This document shows, piece by piece, positions 33,431 to 41,939 of a DNA stretch of 64,000 nt. The stretch lies in assembly GCA_029263055.1 (NCBI GenBank), contig JAJCYG010000099.1:1-64000 (forward strand), in the 5' to 3' direction. A model generated the notes under the pieces. The model was given only the letters and a program-made list of their open reading frames with translations. It had not been told where the DNA came from and made no database searches. Source of the stretch: Actinomycetes bacterium (lineage in GTDB: Bacteria > Auribacterota > JAJCYG01). How positions within the stretch are numbered: position 1 is the first letter of the stretch; every line of letters starts with the position of its first letter. The translations under genes were made by a program, and so were the position numbers.

Positions 33431-36400
33431 ATGTTTAGTTTTTTTAAAAGGTGTTTCCCTCTCTTTTTGTCTGTTTGTTTGTTTTTGACTAGCTCTCCAG
33501 CTTTGGCTTTAGCCCCGCGATCTGTATTGGTTCCTGACAATTACACGGTCACTGGGTTTGGTCATCAAGTTCATTTTCGTTTTGAAGCAAACTTAAAAAA
33601 TACTCAATGGGTTGATTCAGCCCCGTATGCTCAATTGGTTTCATCTGATGCCTTACAAGAGTTTGGCTCTCTTTTAAATCAAGCAGATCATTCAAAAAAA
33701 GTGAATGTCATTATTGATCGCTTAAAAGGAATGCGTTTGGTCCCCTATTATTTAGAAACTTTTTTAACTGATTCGCGTTATTTAAAAATAGCAGAGCAAA
33801 TCGATCTTTTATTTGAAGAGACAGAGGCGCAAATAAAAAAAAGAGAGATCCGGTTAAGTGTGCATCCTTTATCTCAAATTGGTTTTTTTAAAACACGTCT
33901 GTGGACTACGCTCGATTCTCATATGAGAGAAACCAATCTCCCTTTATTGGTTGTTGCTGAGGAAAGAGAAGGACGTTTGATTTTTCATGTCACCCGTCAG
34001 TTTTATATCCAATATGGTCAAAGCAGCGACTTTCAGAAAAGAATGGTCTTTTACGAAGCATTGCTTCATTCATTGCTTAAAAGAGCACTTGCAGACATAG
34101 TTGATACCCGTGGTGAACTACAGGTTCAGTTTGATTTGGATGAGGTTTTTGCTGCAACGTTTGAACGTTTGATTGAGCAATGGGGTTCTGAGGATCAGGT
34201 GCCTGAGATGAGTGCGCTTCAGCGTTTTAAAATTGATTGGGCCTATGAAAAAGGAAAAAAAATCGCTCCTCATTTTCAGGACATGAGATTTCAGCATCAT
34301 CGTTATGATAGTTATTTAGAGCAAGCAACATATGAGTTTCCGCACGATTTTAATGGTGCTGTTGCTAATTATGCTGCTGAAAAACTACTAGAGTTTTACC
34401 CTTATATTCGACAGGCAATAGAGGGGAGCTTTGACATGATTTTAAAAACAACTTGGTTAAAAGAGTTTGGTTATGCCCCTTTTCTAAAAAACTTTTTTTA
34501 TAGAGGCGAATACTACATGCATCGATTTGATTCTTGGCAGTCTCAGCAAAAGTTAGCTCATCTGATTAAAACTAAGCGAGATGCTCGAATTTTAACTGAG
34601 TTTGAATTTTACTCGCGTGACCTCTTTGACGAAGTAGCAGATCTTTTTCTTCTTTTAGAAAAAAGGCTTCAAGTCAATAGTCTGAATGCAGTGATTCAAG
34701 CAACCAGCCTAGAAAGGCATATTTTTCCTTTTGAGTTTGTTGTGCAGCTTTTAGTTTTACTTTACAAGAAGAGTGGTCTTCGATTTGTTGAGTTATTTTT
34801 GCGCCATGGATTAGCCTCTTTAATATTAAATGATGTTATTCAATCCTACGATGATATTAGAAAGTGGATTGATATTATGGAAAAGAGTGAGTACCTTCCT
34901 GTTGCCATGGCTAATGTTGTTCGTATTGATGCTGTGTGTTCAGATGGAGAAGTATTTATTGCTGATTTAGCCAAAGCCTATTTTGAAAATCCGCCTAGTA
35001 CACCTAAGGAAGAGCTTGAGCTGTTAATCGATTATTACCTTCAAGAAAAAAATCAACAATCCCGAAATTATCTTATTTTTTCGCTGAGATATTCTGAATT
35101 AATTCACTATTTTGATGAAGAAAATTTTAAACGCTTTTTATCAAATGGACCCTCTACCCAGTATGAAGATGCTTGGTTGTTAGAGGGCTTTTTTCAGATT
35201 TTAATATTAAGGCGTCCTGGTTTTATGACTCCGGAAGTTGTTGATATGATGGATGGTTATTATAGCCGCGCTCAATATGGTTATTCTGTTGATAAGGCGG
35301 TGCAGTTGATGTTTTCTCGTCATTTATTAAAAATTAAAGAGATGCCTCAGAGAAAGGTTTTTTATAATGCCCCGCATCTTCCCGTTGTGCATTCAGTGTT
35401 GCATGATAAAGAAAATCCAAAAGTGCTGATTCTTCATAATATTGCAGATGGAATGGGTGATGAGTTGATTCGTAATGGGACTGTGATGCCGGCGCTATTA
35501 GATCTTAACCCTGCCCTTGAGATTTTTATTTACACTCAGCGTCCCTTTCTTTATTCACATCCTCGAGTTCATGTTTCTTCGTACTTTGATTTAAAAGATC
35601 TTGATAAGTTGCCTCATCAATTTGACATGATTGTGGATCATTACGATAAAAAACAAAATTATTTTAACTTAGGTTCTCGGCGTGAAGAGTGGGATGCGCG
35701 TCCTTTAGTGTTAGCTTATTTAGAGTATGCAAAGGCCCCTGTTTTCTATCGTACAGATAAAGAAGATGATCTGTTTCAGTCAAAAGATTTTGCTGTTAAT
35801 GGCAAGAAAATAGACATGCAGGTAAGTACTCATAATGTATATGATCCGATCTATCAAATCTGTGCCAAATTAAATCTCCCGTTTCGAGTCGGAACGCGAC
35901 CGGTTCAATCTAAAGAAGGTTTTCTGTTTACTGCGATTAAGGGGCCTCAGATCGATTCTTACTGGGATAGGATTCAAAAGCAGAAAGAAAAAGTAGGGGC
36001 TGATAAAGTGGCTGTTTTTAATCCTTTTGGAGGAGAAAATGGAGATAAAGGGTATCCAGTAGAACGAATTCGTGACATGATGCGCATTATTGATGCTTTG
36101 ATTAAAAGAGGTTATTTTGTGGTGATCTTACCCAGTGGCCGTTGGTTTGAGGGGGCACTTTCTCCTGAATGGTTTCGGTCAAGTCGTTGGAATGGAACCG
36201 CCCATTTACAAGGCCATATGATGTTAATGCCTGAGCCGGGTCAATACCCGCTCCTTCACAAGCAGCTCATTGATCGAAGTGATTTAGTGGTTACAGTTGA
36301 AGGGGGAATTCAACACCTTGCTTTTAATCTAGGGAAAAAAATGATTGCCATGATGATGAAAGGCTCGGGTTATGAAAACAAATGGGCCCCCTTAGCACGC

Positions 36401-36544
36401 TCTGCAACCCAAATCGTGATCCCAATCGTCACCCTAGATCGTATGACCGCCGCCATCGATCGCATCCTTGAACTCGAAGCCGAAGAAGAAAAACCTGCAT
36501 TAGAATTAGATATGGGTGGAGTGTTTACTGCTGAGGCGATTTAA
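33431..36544 (+). CDS. Large exported protein with C-terminal GT9-like glycosyltransferase domain
   Basis: The 1037-residue protein has a signal peptide ending in SSPALALAPRS. Residues 40-640 are mostly helical and unrecognised. Residues about 655-1020 resemble the ADP-heptose transferase (GT9) two-domain fold: KVLILHNIADGMGDELIRNG, then VAVFNPFGGENGDKGYPVER, a strand YFVVILPSGRWF, and DLVVTVEGGIQHLAFNLGK, the usual C-terminal nucleotide-sugar loop. GT9 enzymes act in the cytoplasm, so a signal peptide is odd. It could modify surface sugars or be a non-catalytic relative. Its stop lies directly against the convergent toxin gene with no gap. Confidence 0.7.
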   Translation: MFSFFKRCFPLFLSVCLFLTSSPALALAPRSVLVPDNYTVTGFGHQVHFRFEANLKNTQWVDSAPYAQLVSSDALQEFGSLLNQADHSKKVNVIIDRLKGMRLVPYYLETFLTDSRYLKIAEQIDLLFEETEAQIKKREIRLSVHPLSQIGFFKTRLWTTLDSHMRETNLPLLVVAEEREGRLIFHVTRQFYIQYGQSSDFQKRMVFYEALLHSLLKRALADIVDTRGELQVQFDLDEVFAATFERLIEQWGSEDQVPEMSALQRFKIDWAYEKGKKIAPHFQDMRFQHHRYDSYLEQATYEFPHDFNGAVANYAAEKLLEFYPYIRQAIEGSFDMILKTTWLKEFGYAPFLKNFFYRGEYYMHRFDSWQSQQKLAHLIKTKRDARILTEFEFYSRDLFDEVADLFLLLEKRLQVNSLNAVIQATSLERHIFPFEFVVQLLVLLYKKSGLRFVELFLRHGLASLILNDVIQSYDDIRKWIDIMEKSEYLPVAMANVVRIDAVCSDGEVFIADLAKAYFENPPSTPKEELELLIDYYLQEKNQQSRNYLIFSLRYSELIHYFDEENFKRFLSNGPSTQYEDAWLLEGFFQILILRRPGFMTPEVVDMMDGYYSRAQYGYSVDKAVQLMFSRHLLKIKEMPQRKVFYNAPHLPVVHSVLHDKENPKVLILHNIADGMGDELIRNGTVMPALLDLNPALEIFIYTQRPFLYSHPRVHVSSYFDLKDLDKLPHQFDMIVDHYDKKQNYFNLGSRREEWDARPLVLAYLEYAKAPVFYRTDKEDDLFQSKDFAVNGKKIDMQVSTHNVYDPIYQICAKLNLPFRVGTRPVQSKEGFLFTAIKGPQIDSYWDRIQKQKEKVGADKVAVFNPFGGENGDKGYPVERIRDMMRIIDALIKRGYFVVILPSGRWFEGALSPEWFRSSRWNGTAHLQGHMMLMPEPGQYPLLHKQLIDRSDLVVTVEGGIQHLAFNLGKKMIAMMMKGSGYENKWAPLARSATQIVIPIVTLDRMTAAIDRILELEAEEEKPALELDMGGVFTAEAI

Positions 36545-36838
36545 CTAAATCTTCTTAAGGATTTTTCCTAAGTCTTTATAGACTTTGTCATCTCGGCGGT
36601 ACCCTACTTTTACAACAAGTATTTTGATCTCTTTTTTGTTTATTTGATAAATGACTCGGTAGTGGCGTATTTTTAATTTCCATAGAGTGTGAAAGGGGCC
36701 GCTTAAAGGTTTGCCGTATTCATCGGGATGGGTGGAGAGTTTTTTAATACATGTTTTTAGAATAAACTTTTGATCGTTTTGTGGAATCGATTTGAAATCT
36801 TTTTCAACGAGAGGGTGGATTAAAACTTTCCAAGACAT
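36545..36838 (-). CDS. RelE/ParE-family toxin
   Basis: The 97-residue protein fits the RelE fold: WKVLIHPLVEKDFKSIPQND (first strand and helices), GKPLSGPFHTLWKLKIRHYR, VIYQINKKEIKILVVKVGYR with the Arg-rich strand, and a terminal helix DDKVYKDLGKIL. Members are usually mRNA interferases on the ribosome or gyrase poisons. It follows the antitoxin gene by one base on the minus strand, the normal antitoxin-first order. Confidence 0.85.
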   Translation of the reverse strand: MSWKVLIHPLVEKDFKSIPQNDQKFILKTCIKKLSTHPDEYGKPLSGPFHTLWKLKIRHYRVIYQINKKEIKILVVKVGYRRDDKVYKDLGKILKKI

Positions 36839-36839
36839 C

Positions 36840-37124
36840 TTAAACTAAGCCAATCCTCTTTTCAAAAGCTTCAATCGAAAGGGGTTTCTTTTTTTGTTTG
36901 AGTCTGGCTTTTGCTTCTTTGCCAAGTGTTTGATCTTCAATCAAATCTATTAACTGTTCCAGTTGTTCATAAATTTCCATGGAAAGCAAGACCGCAACAG
37001 GCTTGTGCCGTTTTTCAATGACAACACGTCGTTTCTTTGCTGTTTTTAAAATGTCTTCTACCTTGGCTTTATCTCTTAACTCTGAAATGCCAACTAAAGT
37101 GGTGTCTTCTTTTACTGTAATCAT
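36840..37124 (-). CDS. Phd/YefM-family antitoxin
   Basis: The 94-residue protein has VGISELRDKAKVEDILKTAK followed by RVVIEKRHKPVAVLLSMEIYE, the Phd/YefM DNA-binding fold. A charged helical tail (LGKEAKARLKQKKK) would wrap the toxin. A GGAGGA site precedes its ATG on the minus strand. Upstream lies a promoter with a TTGACA/TGTCAA inverted repeat, as expected for self-repression by the pair. Confidence 0.85.
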   Translation of the reverse strand: MITVKEDTTLVGISELRDKAKVEDILKTAKKRRVVIEKRHKPVAVLLSMEIYEQLEQLIDLIEDQTLGKEAKARLKQKKKPLSIEAFEKRIGLV

Positions 37125-37144
37125 AATTTTAATCCTCCACTAAA

Positions 37145-37185
37145 AGCTTATCACTTGACATTTAAACTGTCAAATTAAGTGTCAA
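37145..37185 (-). promoter_or_regulatory. Toxin-antitoxin promoter and operator
   Basis: On the minus strand: TTGACA (37173-37168), 17-base spacer, TAAGCT (37150-37145). TTGACA at 37155-37160 and TGTCAA at 37168-37173 (plus strand) form an inverted repeat around TTTAAAC, and a third TGTCAA lies at 37180-37185. This is likely the autoregulatory site. Confidence 0.65.
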
Positions 37186-37260
37186 TTAAAAATAGAGCCA
37201 ATTTTGTTAAATGTGATAAATCGGAAGTTTTAATCAGGGCAAATACGTTCTTAATGAAGA

Positions 37261-37336
<76 letters not shown>

Positions 37337-37384
37337 ACCTAAAATGTGCTCATTATAATAGCTAAGTTCCTTGATCCGTCAAGC

Positions 37385-37412
37385 TTGAAATCGTTGGGAA
37401 AGGTGATAGACT
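37385..37412 (+). promoter_or_regulatory. Extended -10 promoter adjoining the GT2 gene start
   Basis: TTGAAA (37385-37390), 16-base spacer, TGA plus TAGACT (37407-37412). The ATG at 37422 follows 9 bases later without a Shine-Dalgarno site. Confidence 0.55.
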
Positions 37413-37421
37413 ATTGGGCCT

Positions 37422-38126
37422 ATGGACGAGAAACCAATTCTATCAATTATTTTACCGGTATTTAATGAAGGGCTGGCACTCCCATCTTGCTTGGATGCGC
37501 TCAAGTTTGGGGCAGATTCTTTGCCGGCTCATGAGATTTTGGTGGTGGATGGGGGAAGTTCGGATAAGACCTGTGAGATTGCGGCTAAGTATGGAGCCAA
37601 AGTGATTCCTGCCAAGCAAAAAGGCCGGGCGTTTCAAATGAATGAAGGGGCTGAGGCAGCGCAAGGGAAGTGGTTCTTTTTTGTGCATGCTGACTCCATG
37701 GTCTCTTTACAAGCGTGCCAAAAATTAAATCATATTATCTTAGAAAAGAGATTAGTTGGGGGTTGTTTTTCTCAAGCCATTGATCATAAGAGTCCGCTTT
37801 ATGCTTACTTTGCTTGGACTGGAAATGTGCGCGCAAAAATCCAAAAAATTTATTATGGCGACCAATGTATTTTTGTGACCAAAGAAGCCTTTGAAAAAGC
37901 AGGGAAATATCCTCCCATTCCGATTATGGAAGAAGTGGTCTTTACTGAAAAGCTACGTGATGTGGGCCTTGTTGAAATTCAAAAAGAAAAAGTAGTGAGT
38001 TCGCCGCGGCGTTGGGAAAAAATGGGGATTTGGAAAACAGTTCTTCTTTATTCAAAGATTCGTCGTGGGTTTGCTAAGGGTATTCCTCCTGAACAGCTCA
38101 AAGAAATTTATTTGGATGTGCGTTAA
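37422..38126 (+). CDS. Family 2 glycosyltransferase, TIGR04283 type
   Basis: The 234-residue protein has the GT-A start LSIILPVFNEGLALPSCLDA, then HEILVVDGGSSDKTCEIA, KGRAFQMNEGAEAA and the metal motif FVHAD. A C-terminal MEEVVFTEKLR gives the ED-type motif. Its shortness and sequence fit the group annotated as rSAM/selenodomain-associated transferase 2. Members commonly stand next to a transferase 1 gene, as here: the stop and the next ATG share one base (TAATG). The acceptor is unknown. Confidence 0.82.
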   Translation: MDEKPILSIILPVFNEGLALPSCLDALKFGADSLPAHEILVVDGGSSDKTCEIAAKYGAKVIPAKQKGRAFQMNEGAEAAQGKWFFFVHADSMVSLQACQKLNHIILEKRLVGGCFSQAIDHKSPLYAYFAWTGNVRAKIQKIYYGDQCIFVTKEAFEKAGKYPPIPIMEEVVFTEKLRDVGLVEIQKEKVVSSPRRWEKMGIWKTVLLYSKIRRGFAKGIPPEQLKEIYLDVR

Positions 38127-38809
38127 TGAATGTCGTCGGTGCGTTTCTTAAAGAACCTCAACCAGGAAAAGTAAAAACACGCCTTGTGGCGGATGGATTG
38201 GATCAAGACTTTGTGCTTGATTTGTACAATGCGTTTACAAATGATTCTTTAAATTTAATTCAATCTGTTTCTGCTGAAAAGAAGTGGGCTTTTATTGCGC
38301 CAGGTGCTTCTTCTGATTTTATTCAATCAATCGAACAAAAAAACTTTGAGTCGTTTGAACAGCAAGGTGATGATCTTGGTCAGCGCATGTTCCATTACTT
38401 TCAAACTGCTTTTGAGAACGGAGCCCAAAAAGTTGTTTTGATTGGAACCGACTCTCCATCTTTACCTCTTTCATTTTTGGAAGAGGCATTTACTTCTTTA
38501 GATCAAAACCAAGTGGTGTTAGGTCCTTCAAATGATGGAGGGTATTACTTAATAGGCCTGTCTTCTTTTGTTCCTGATATCTTTGAAAACGTGGCTTGGA
38601 GTAGTGAGCAAGTTTTAGAACAGACCCTTGATTGCTTGGAAAAATCAGAGAAACTTTCGGTCACTCACCTGCTTCCAATGTGGTATGACATTGATCAAAA
38701 ATCAGATCTGCTGCTTTTGAAATATCATCTCAAATCCCTGCATTCAAAGAGCTCTTTCTTGTTCCCGGCTTGTTCTTATAATGTCTTATTCGAAACTAAT
38801 TTTTTTTAA
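38126..38809 (+). CDS. Nucleotidyltransferase-like sugar transferase, TIGR04282 (DUF2064) type
   Basis: The 227-residue protein begins VVGAFLKEPQPGKVKTRLVA, has DLGQRMFHYFQTAF, GTDSPSLP with the metal Asp, and VVLGPSNDGGYYLIGL, all typical of the rSAM/selenodomain-associated transferase 1 family (MobA/CofC-like fold). It is the usual partner of the preceding gene. The pair probably makes and attaches a small sugar or nucleotide-activated group; no radical SAM or selenoprotein gene is nearby to support the family name. The C-terminal tail after residue 205 is atypical. Confidence 0.8.
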   Translation: MNVVGAFLKEPQPGKVKTRLVADGLDQDFVLDLYNAFTNDSLNLIQSVSAEKKWAFIAPGASSDFIQSIEQKNFESFEQQGDDLGQRMFHYFQTAFENGAQKVVLIGTDSPSLPLSFLEEAFTSLDQNQVVLGPSNDGGYYLIGLSSFVPDIFENVAWSSEQVLEQTLDCLEKSEKLSVTHLLPMWYDIDQKSDLLLLKYHLKSLHSKSSFLFPACSYNVLFETNFF

Positions 38810-38867
38810 CCTCTGTAGTTAATGTGTTTACGTTTTTTAAAGTAGATCTTTCTCTCGTAAAAAGATG

Positions 38868-38895
38868 TTGAGATTTCCCCTTTTTTTGATACTCT
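38868..38895 (+). promoter_or_regulatory. Extended -10 promoter candidate upstream of the lipid cluster
   Basis: TTGAGA (38868-38873), 16-base spacer ending in TGA, TACTCT (38890-38895). It would start a transcript with a leader of about 65 bases before ATG 38968 and may drive the gene run up to 52432. Confidence 0.45.
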
Positions 38896-38967
38896 AAAAA
38901 GACTTTATTTTAGCGGTTAACATGTTGAAAATCAGGTTATTAGCCAAAATTAGAGGTGGTGTTTTTC

Positions 38968-39363
38968 ATGGCAGAGAAAATTAAAATTGTTACGGTAGAT
39001 GACAGCCCTAATGTTTTAGAGGTCGTTGTCTCGATTCTTGAAGCTGAAGGGTATGCAGTGACTACTTGCTCTGATATTGATCAGGCGTTTCCTCTGATTA
39101 AGAGTGTGCAGCCAAGTTTGCTTCTCTTAGATGCCATGATGCCGAGCAAAGAGGGAAATGACGGTTTTTCTCTATGTAACAGAATAAAAGAAGACCCAGA
39201 GACGTCTCATATACCAGTGGTCTTCTTATCAGGAATTGCCGCTGGCTCTGGTAAGAGTGAAGAAGAGCTCAAAGCAACATCTGGTGCACAAGACTTTATT
39301 CAAAAACCGTTTGACCCTAAAGATTTTGTTGAGCGGATTAAAAAGCAATTAAAAGAGGTTTAA
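38968..39363 (+). CDS. Single-domain response regulator
   Basis: The 131-residue receiver domain has the acidic pair in IVTVDDS, phosphate acceptor Asp55 in LLLLDAMMP, the Ser in VVFLSG and the lysine in FIQKPFD. An insertion (SKEGNDGFS) after the acceptor lengthens the usual loop. I chose ATG 38968, 12 bases after the GTG at 38956, which sits closer to the GAGGTGG site. It has no output domain. It starts the long plus-strand gene run and could tune it or a polar process. Confidence 0.85.
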   Translation: MAEKIKIVTVDDSPNVLEVVVSILEAEGYAVTTCSDIDQAFPLIKSVQPSLLLLDAMMPSKEGNDGFSLCNRIKEDPETSHIPVVFLSGIAAGSGKSEEELKATSGAQDFIQKPFDPKDFVERIKKQLKEV

Positions 39364-39364
39364 A

Positions 39365-39856
39365 ATGAAACAGATAAAGTGGTTAAGTTTTTTAGTGGCT
39401 ATCTTAATGTTGGGTGCGGTGGGTTCTGATGCCGCAGATTTGGGACAAGCTCCAGACTTTTCTTTAACGTCTACATCGGGTGCTCCGATTAGTTTGGCCG
39501 CTTCAAACGGAAAAGTTCGTATTGTTGATTTTTGGGCAACATGGTGCCCACCTTGTCGTAAAGGAATTCCTGAATTTATGGAGCTTTACGAAACATACAA
39601 AGGCAAGGGAGTTGAAATCATTGGGCTCTCTTTAGACCAAGGTGGAGCTGAAGTGGTGAATCCTTTTGCTAAGAAAATGAAAATCAATTATCCCATTGCT
39701 TTAGCTGACAGTGAAGTGGTGCAAGCTTTTGGTGGGGTTAAAGCGATTCCAACTGCTTTTGTCATTGATCAAAAAGGAAAGATTGTTAAAAAGTATATTG
39801 GTTATCAGCCTAAGGCTGTTTTTGAAAATGACATTAAAACATTGCTTAATTTATAA
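39365..39856 (+). CDS. TlpA/ResA-like thiol-disulfide reductase
   Basis: The 163-residue protein has a signal peptide (residues 1-23) and a thioredoxin fold with the redox motif WATWCPPCRKGIPEF, the cis-proline segment VKAIPTAFVIDQ and KIVKKYIGYQ. It likely reduces or isomerises disulfides in the periplasm, for example during cytochrome c or secreted-protein maturation. The start is one base after the response regulator stop, so both are cotranscribed. The link with the following lipid genes may be only positional. Confidence 0.88.
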   Translation: MKQIKWLSFLVAILMLGAVGSDAADLGQAPDFSLTSTSGAPISLAASNGKVRIVDFWATWCPPCRKGIPEFMELYETYKGKGVEIIGLSLDQGGAEVVNPFAKKMKINYPIALADSEVVQAFGGVKAIPTAFVIDQKGKIVKKYIGYQPKAVFENDIKTLLNL

Positions 39857-39865
39857 GAGAGTCTT

Positions 39866-40360
39866 ATGCGATTTATTTTCATCGACCGAATCAACAGCTT
39901 TGAAAAAGGCGCATCGTTAAAAGGGGTTAAAACACTCTCTTTAGCTGAAGAGTATTTAAAAGACCACTTTCCAAGCAAGCCGATTCTTCCAGGGGTTTTG
40001 ATGCTCGAAGCTTTGGTGCAGGCAGGAGCGTGGTTGGTTCGCTTAACAAACGATTATCAGCATTCTATGATCACGTTAGTTCAAGCTAAGACAATCCGTT
40101 ATGGAAAATTTGTTTCACCTGGTGATCGCTTAGATGTTGAGGTGGAGTGGAAAAAAGCTGAAGGAGAGTTTGTTGAATTGATTGCTAAGGGAACAGTGGA
40201 TGGAGAACAAGCTGTTTCAGCAAAGCTTAAATTAAAACAACAAAACTTGGTTGATCTAGATCCTAAGCTAGAGCAACAAGATCAAAAGCTAAAAGACTTT
40301 TATAAGAATCTATTTCAACAAATACATTCTCAGAAAAATAAAGTTGCGACAGCCATTTAA
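39866..40360 (+). CDS. FabZ-like 3-hydroxyacyl-ACP dehydratase (copy 1)
   Basis: The 164-residue hot-dog-fold protein holds DHFPSKPILPGVLMLEALVQ, which fits the FabZ active-site block with the catalytic His and downstream Glu. Further strands are RYGKFVSPGDRLDVEVEW and a lysine/glutamine-rich tail of about 30 residues that FabZ lacks. It would dehydrate a 3-hydroxyacyl chain on a carrier protein. It stands 10 bases after the TlpA-like gene and before fabG, forming the first of the chain-processing genes. A second, diverged copy follows AcpS. Confidence 0.82.
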   Translation: MRFIFIDRINSFEKGASLKGVKTLSLAEEYLKDHFPSKPILPGVLMLEALVQAGAWLVRLTNDYQHSMITLVQAKTIRYGKFVSPGDRLDVEVEWKKAEGEFVELIAKGTVDGEQAVSAKLKLKQQNLVDLDPKLEQQDQKLKDFYKNLFQQIHSQKNKVATAI

Positions 40361-40383
40361 AAACAGTTTGTTAAGGGGTGCTC

Positions 40384-41127
40384 ATGAAGTTTAAAGACCA
40401 AGTTGTGATTGTGACCGGAGGGTCCCGTGGAATCGGGCGCTCGATTTGTCATCATTTTGCCCAAGAAGGGGCAACTGTGGTGGTTAATTATCTTCAGAAC
40501 AAAGAAGCGGCTGAAACCGTTGAAAAAGAAGTCAAAGAACTGGGTGGCAAAGCGCATCTGGTTCAACTTGATGTGAGCAACCACGAGCAAGTTGATCAAA
40601 CCGTTGAAAAGCTGTTTGATGATTTAGGGCGCATTGATGTGTTGGTTAATAATGCGGGTGTGGTTCGAGACGGTCTTCTCTTTTCAATGGAAAATGAAGA
40701 CTGGAATGCCGTGATGCAAACCAATCTTAATGGTGTGTTTTATTTTACTAAAGCAGTGATTCGTCCCATGGTGATGCAGCGTAAGGGACGTATTATTAAT
40801 ATTTCATCGTATTCGGGTCAACGGGGTGGAAAAGGTCAGGCCAACTATGCGGCTTCTAAAGCTGCGGTGAATGCGTTTACTCGTGCTGTTGCCTTAGAAT
40901 TGGCGGGTAAAAAAATTACAGTCAATGCTGTGGCGCCTGGCATGATTGAAACCGATATGTCTGCCAATATTCGAAGTCTTGCCAATGGGGAAATCAAAAA
41001 ACAAATTCCGTTAGGCCGTTATGGTTTGCCAGAAGATGTGGCTAAGGTAGTTTCATTTCTTGCCTCAGAAGATTCGGCCTATATGACAGGGCAGTTACTC
41101 ACAGTTGATGGTGGCTTGGGATTATGA
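40384..41127 (+). CDS. fabG: 3-oxoacyl-ACP reductase
   Basis: The 247-residue short-chain dehydrogenase has TGGSRGIGRS for NADPH, NNAGVVRDGL, the serine in NISSYSG, and the YAASK catalytic Tyr and Lys. It ends MTGQLLTVDGGLGL, typical of FabG. ATG 40384 follows AAGGGG by 5 bases; an in-frame GTG at 40378 overlaps that site. It reduces 3-oxoacyl-ACP to the 3-hydroxy form, the step between the ketosynthase and the dehydratase in this cluster. Its stop overlaps the AcpS start by 4 bases (ATGA). Confidence 0.92.
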   Translation: MKFKDQVVIVTGGSRGIGRSICHHFAQEGATVVVNYLQNKEAAETVEKEVKELGGKAHLVQLDVSNHEQVDQTVEKLFDDLGRIDVLVNNAGVVRDGLLFSMENEDWNAVMQTNLNGVFYFTKAVIRPMVMQRKGRIINISSYSGQRGGKGQANYAASKAAVNAFTRAVALELAGKKITVNAVAPGMIETDMSANIRSLANGEIKKQIPLGRYGLPEDVAKVVSFLASEDSAYMTGQLLTVDGGLGL

Positions 41128-41483
41128 TTCAAGCTGTAGGCATTGATTTGGTGCACGTTGACCGCGTCACTAAGTTGGTCCAAGCTTATCCTGATCAGTT
41201 AGAGCGTATTTTTACAGTTAATGAATTGCGTGCTTCACGCCGCAAATCAAAGGGCACCCCATTAGCAGAACTGTTTGCTGCTAAAGAAGCGGTGTTTAAA
41301 GTTTTAGGAACAGGTTGGCAGCAAGGACTTAATTGGACAGATATTGAAGTTTTAAAAACAAAAGTAAATTTAAAAGCACGGGCCAAAAAAATTGCTAAAG
41401 AGTTGGCGATCTCTAAAATTATAGTCGATACCAGCTCCACAAAAACAAAAGCAGTGGCACAAGCAATAGGAATAAAATCTTAA
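41124..41483 (+). CDS. acpS: Holo-ACP synthase
   Basis: The 119-residue protein has normal AcpS length. AVGIDLVHVDRV holds the metal-binding Asp, and FAAKEAVFKVLGTGWQQGL contains the Glu and Lys of the active site. It transfers 4'-phosphopantetheine from CoA to the serine of an acyl carrier protein, probably the one encoded at 52556. It overlaps fabG by 4 bases and is followed one base later by the second dehydratase. The C-terminal half is less conserved, with many lysines. Confidence 0.88.
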   Translation: MIQAVGIDLVHVDRVTKLVQAYPDQLERIFTVNELRASRRKSKGTPLAELFAAKEAVFKVLGTGWQQGLNWTDIEVLKTKVNLKARAKKIAKELAISKIIVDTSSTKTKAVAQAIGIKS

Positions 41484-41484
41484 A

Positions 41485-41937
41485 ATGCGTTGGTTTTTAA
41501 TTGATAAATTTGTTGAGCTAGAAAAAGGCAAACGGGCTAAAGCGGTTAAAAATATTTCGCTGAGCGAAGATCATCTTCATGATCATTTTCCTGGCTTTCC
41601 GATTATGCCCCCTTCGCTAATGGTTGAGTCGATGGCGCAGACTGGTGGTATTTTGGCGGGGTACACTAAAGATTTTGAAGAGAATGTTATTTTAGCCAAA
41701 ATTCCTAAGGTAGAGTTTTTCGAATTTGTTCGTCCAGGAGATCAGCTTGTTTTAGAAGCAGAGCTGGTGGAAATACGGGACGAAGGTTCTACGGTCCATG
41801 CTTGGGGAAGCGTGGAAGGAAAAAGAGTTTTAGAGGGTGAAATCATGTTTTTTCATGTGAATGAAAAAAATGCAGAAGGCCCTGACTTTAAATTTGTGTT
41901 TACTGATGAATTATTAACCGCATTAAATTTAAATTAA
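41485..41937 (+). CDS. FabZ-like dehydratase (copy 2, diverged)
   Basis: The 150-residue hot-dog protein has DHLHDHFPGFPIMPPSLMVE, keeping the catalytic His and Glu but replacing the usual Pro-Gly by Pro-Pro. It starts MRWFLIDKFVELEKG, like copy 1 (MRFIFIDRINSFEKG), so the two are paralogues. The second half has EFFEFVRPGDQLVLEAELVE. It probably dehydrates or isomerises a different chain length or stereoisomer. Two dehydratases in one operon are also seen in aryl-polyene and related pathways. The next gene begins 2 bases after its stop. Confidence 0.82.
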   Translation: MRWFLIDKFVELEKGKRAKAVKNISLSEDHLHDHFPGFPIMPPSLMVESMAQTGGILAGYTKDFEENVILAKIPKVEFFEFVRPGDQLVLEAELVEIRDEGSTVHAWGSVEGKRVLEGEIMFFHVNEKNAEGPDFKFVFTDELLTALNLN

Positions 41938-41939
41938 TT

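Noticed and set aside
37161..37260. Gene or small RNA between the toxin-antitoxin promoter and the tRNA
   Set aside because: The stretch is AT-rich, with no open frame, hairpin-T tract or promoter beyond those of the pair.
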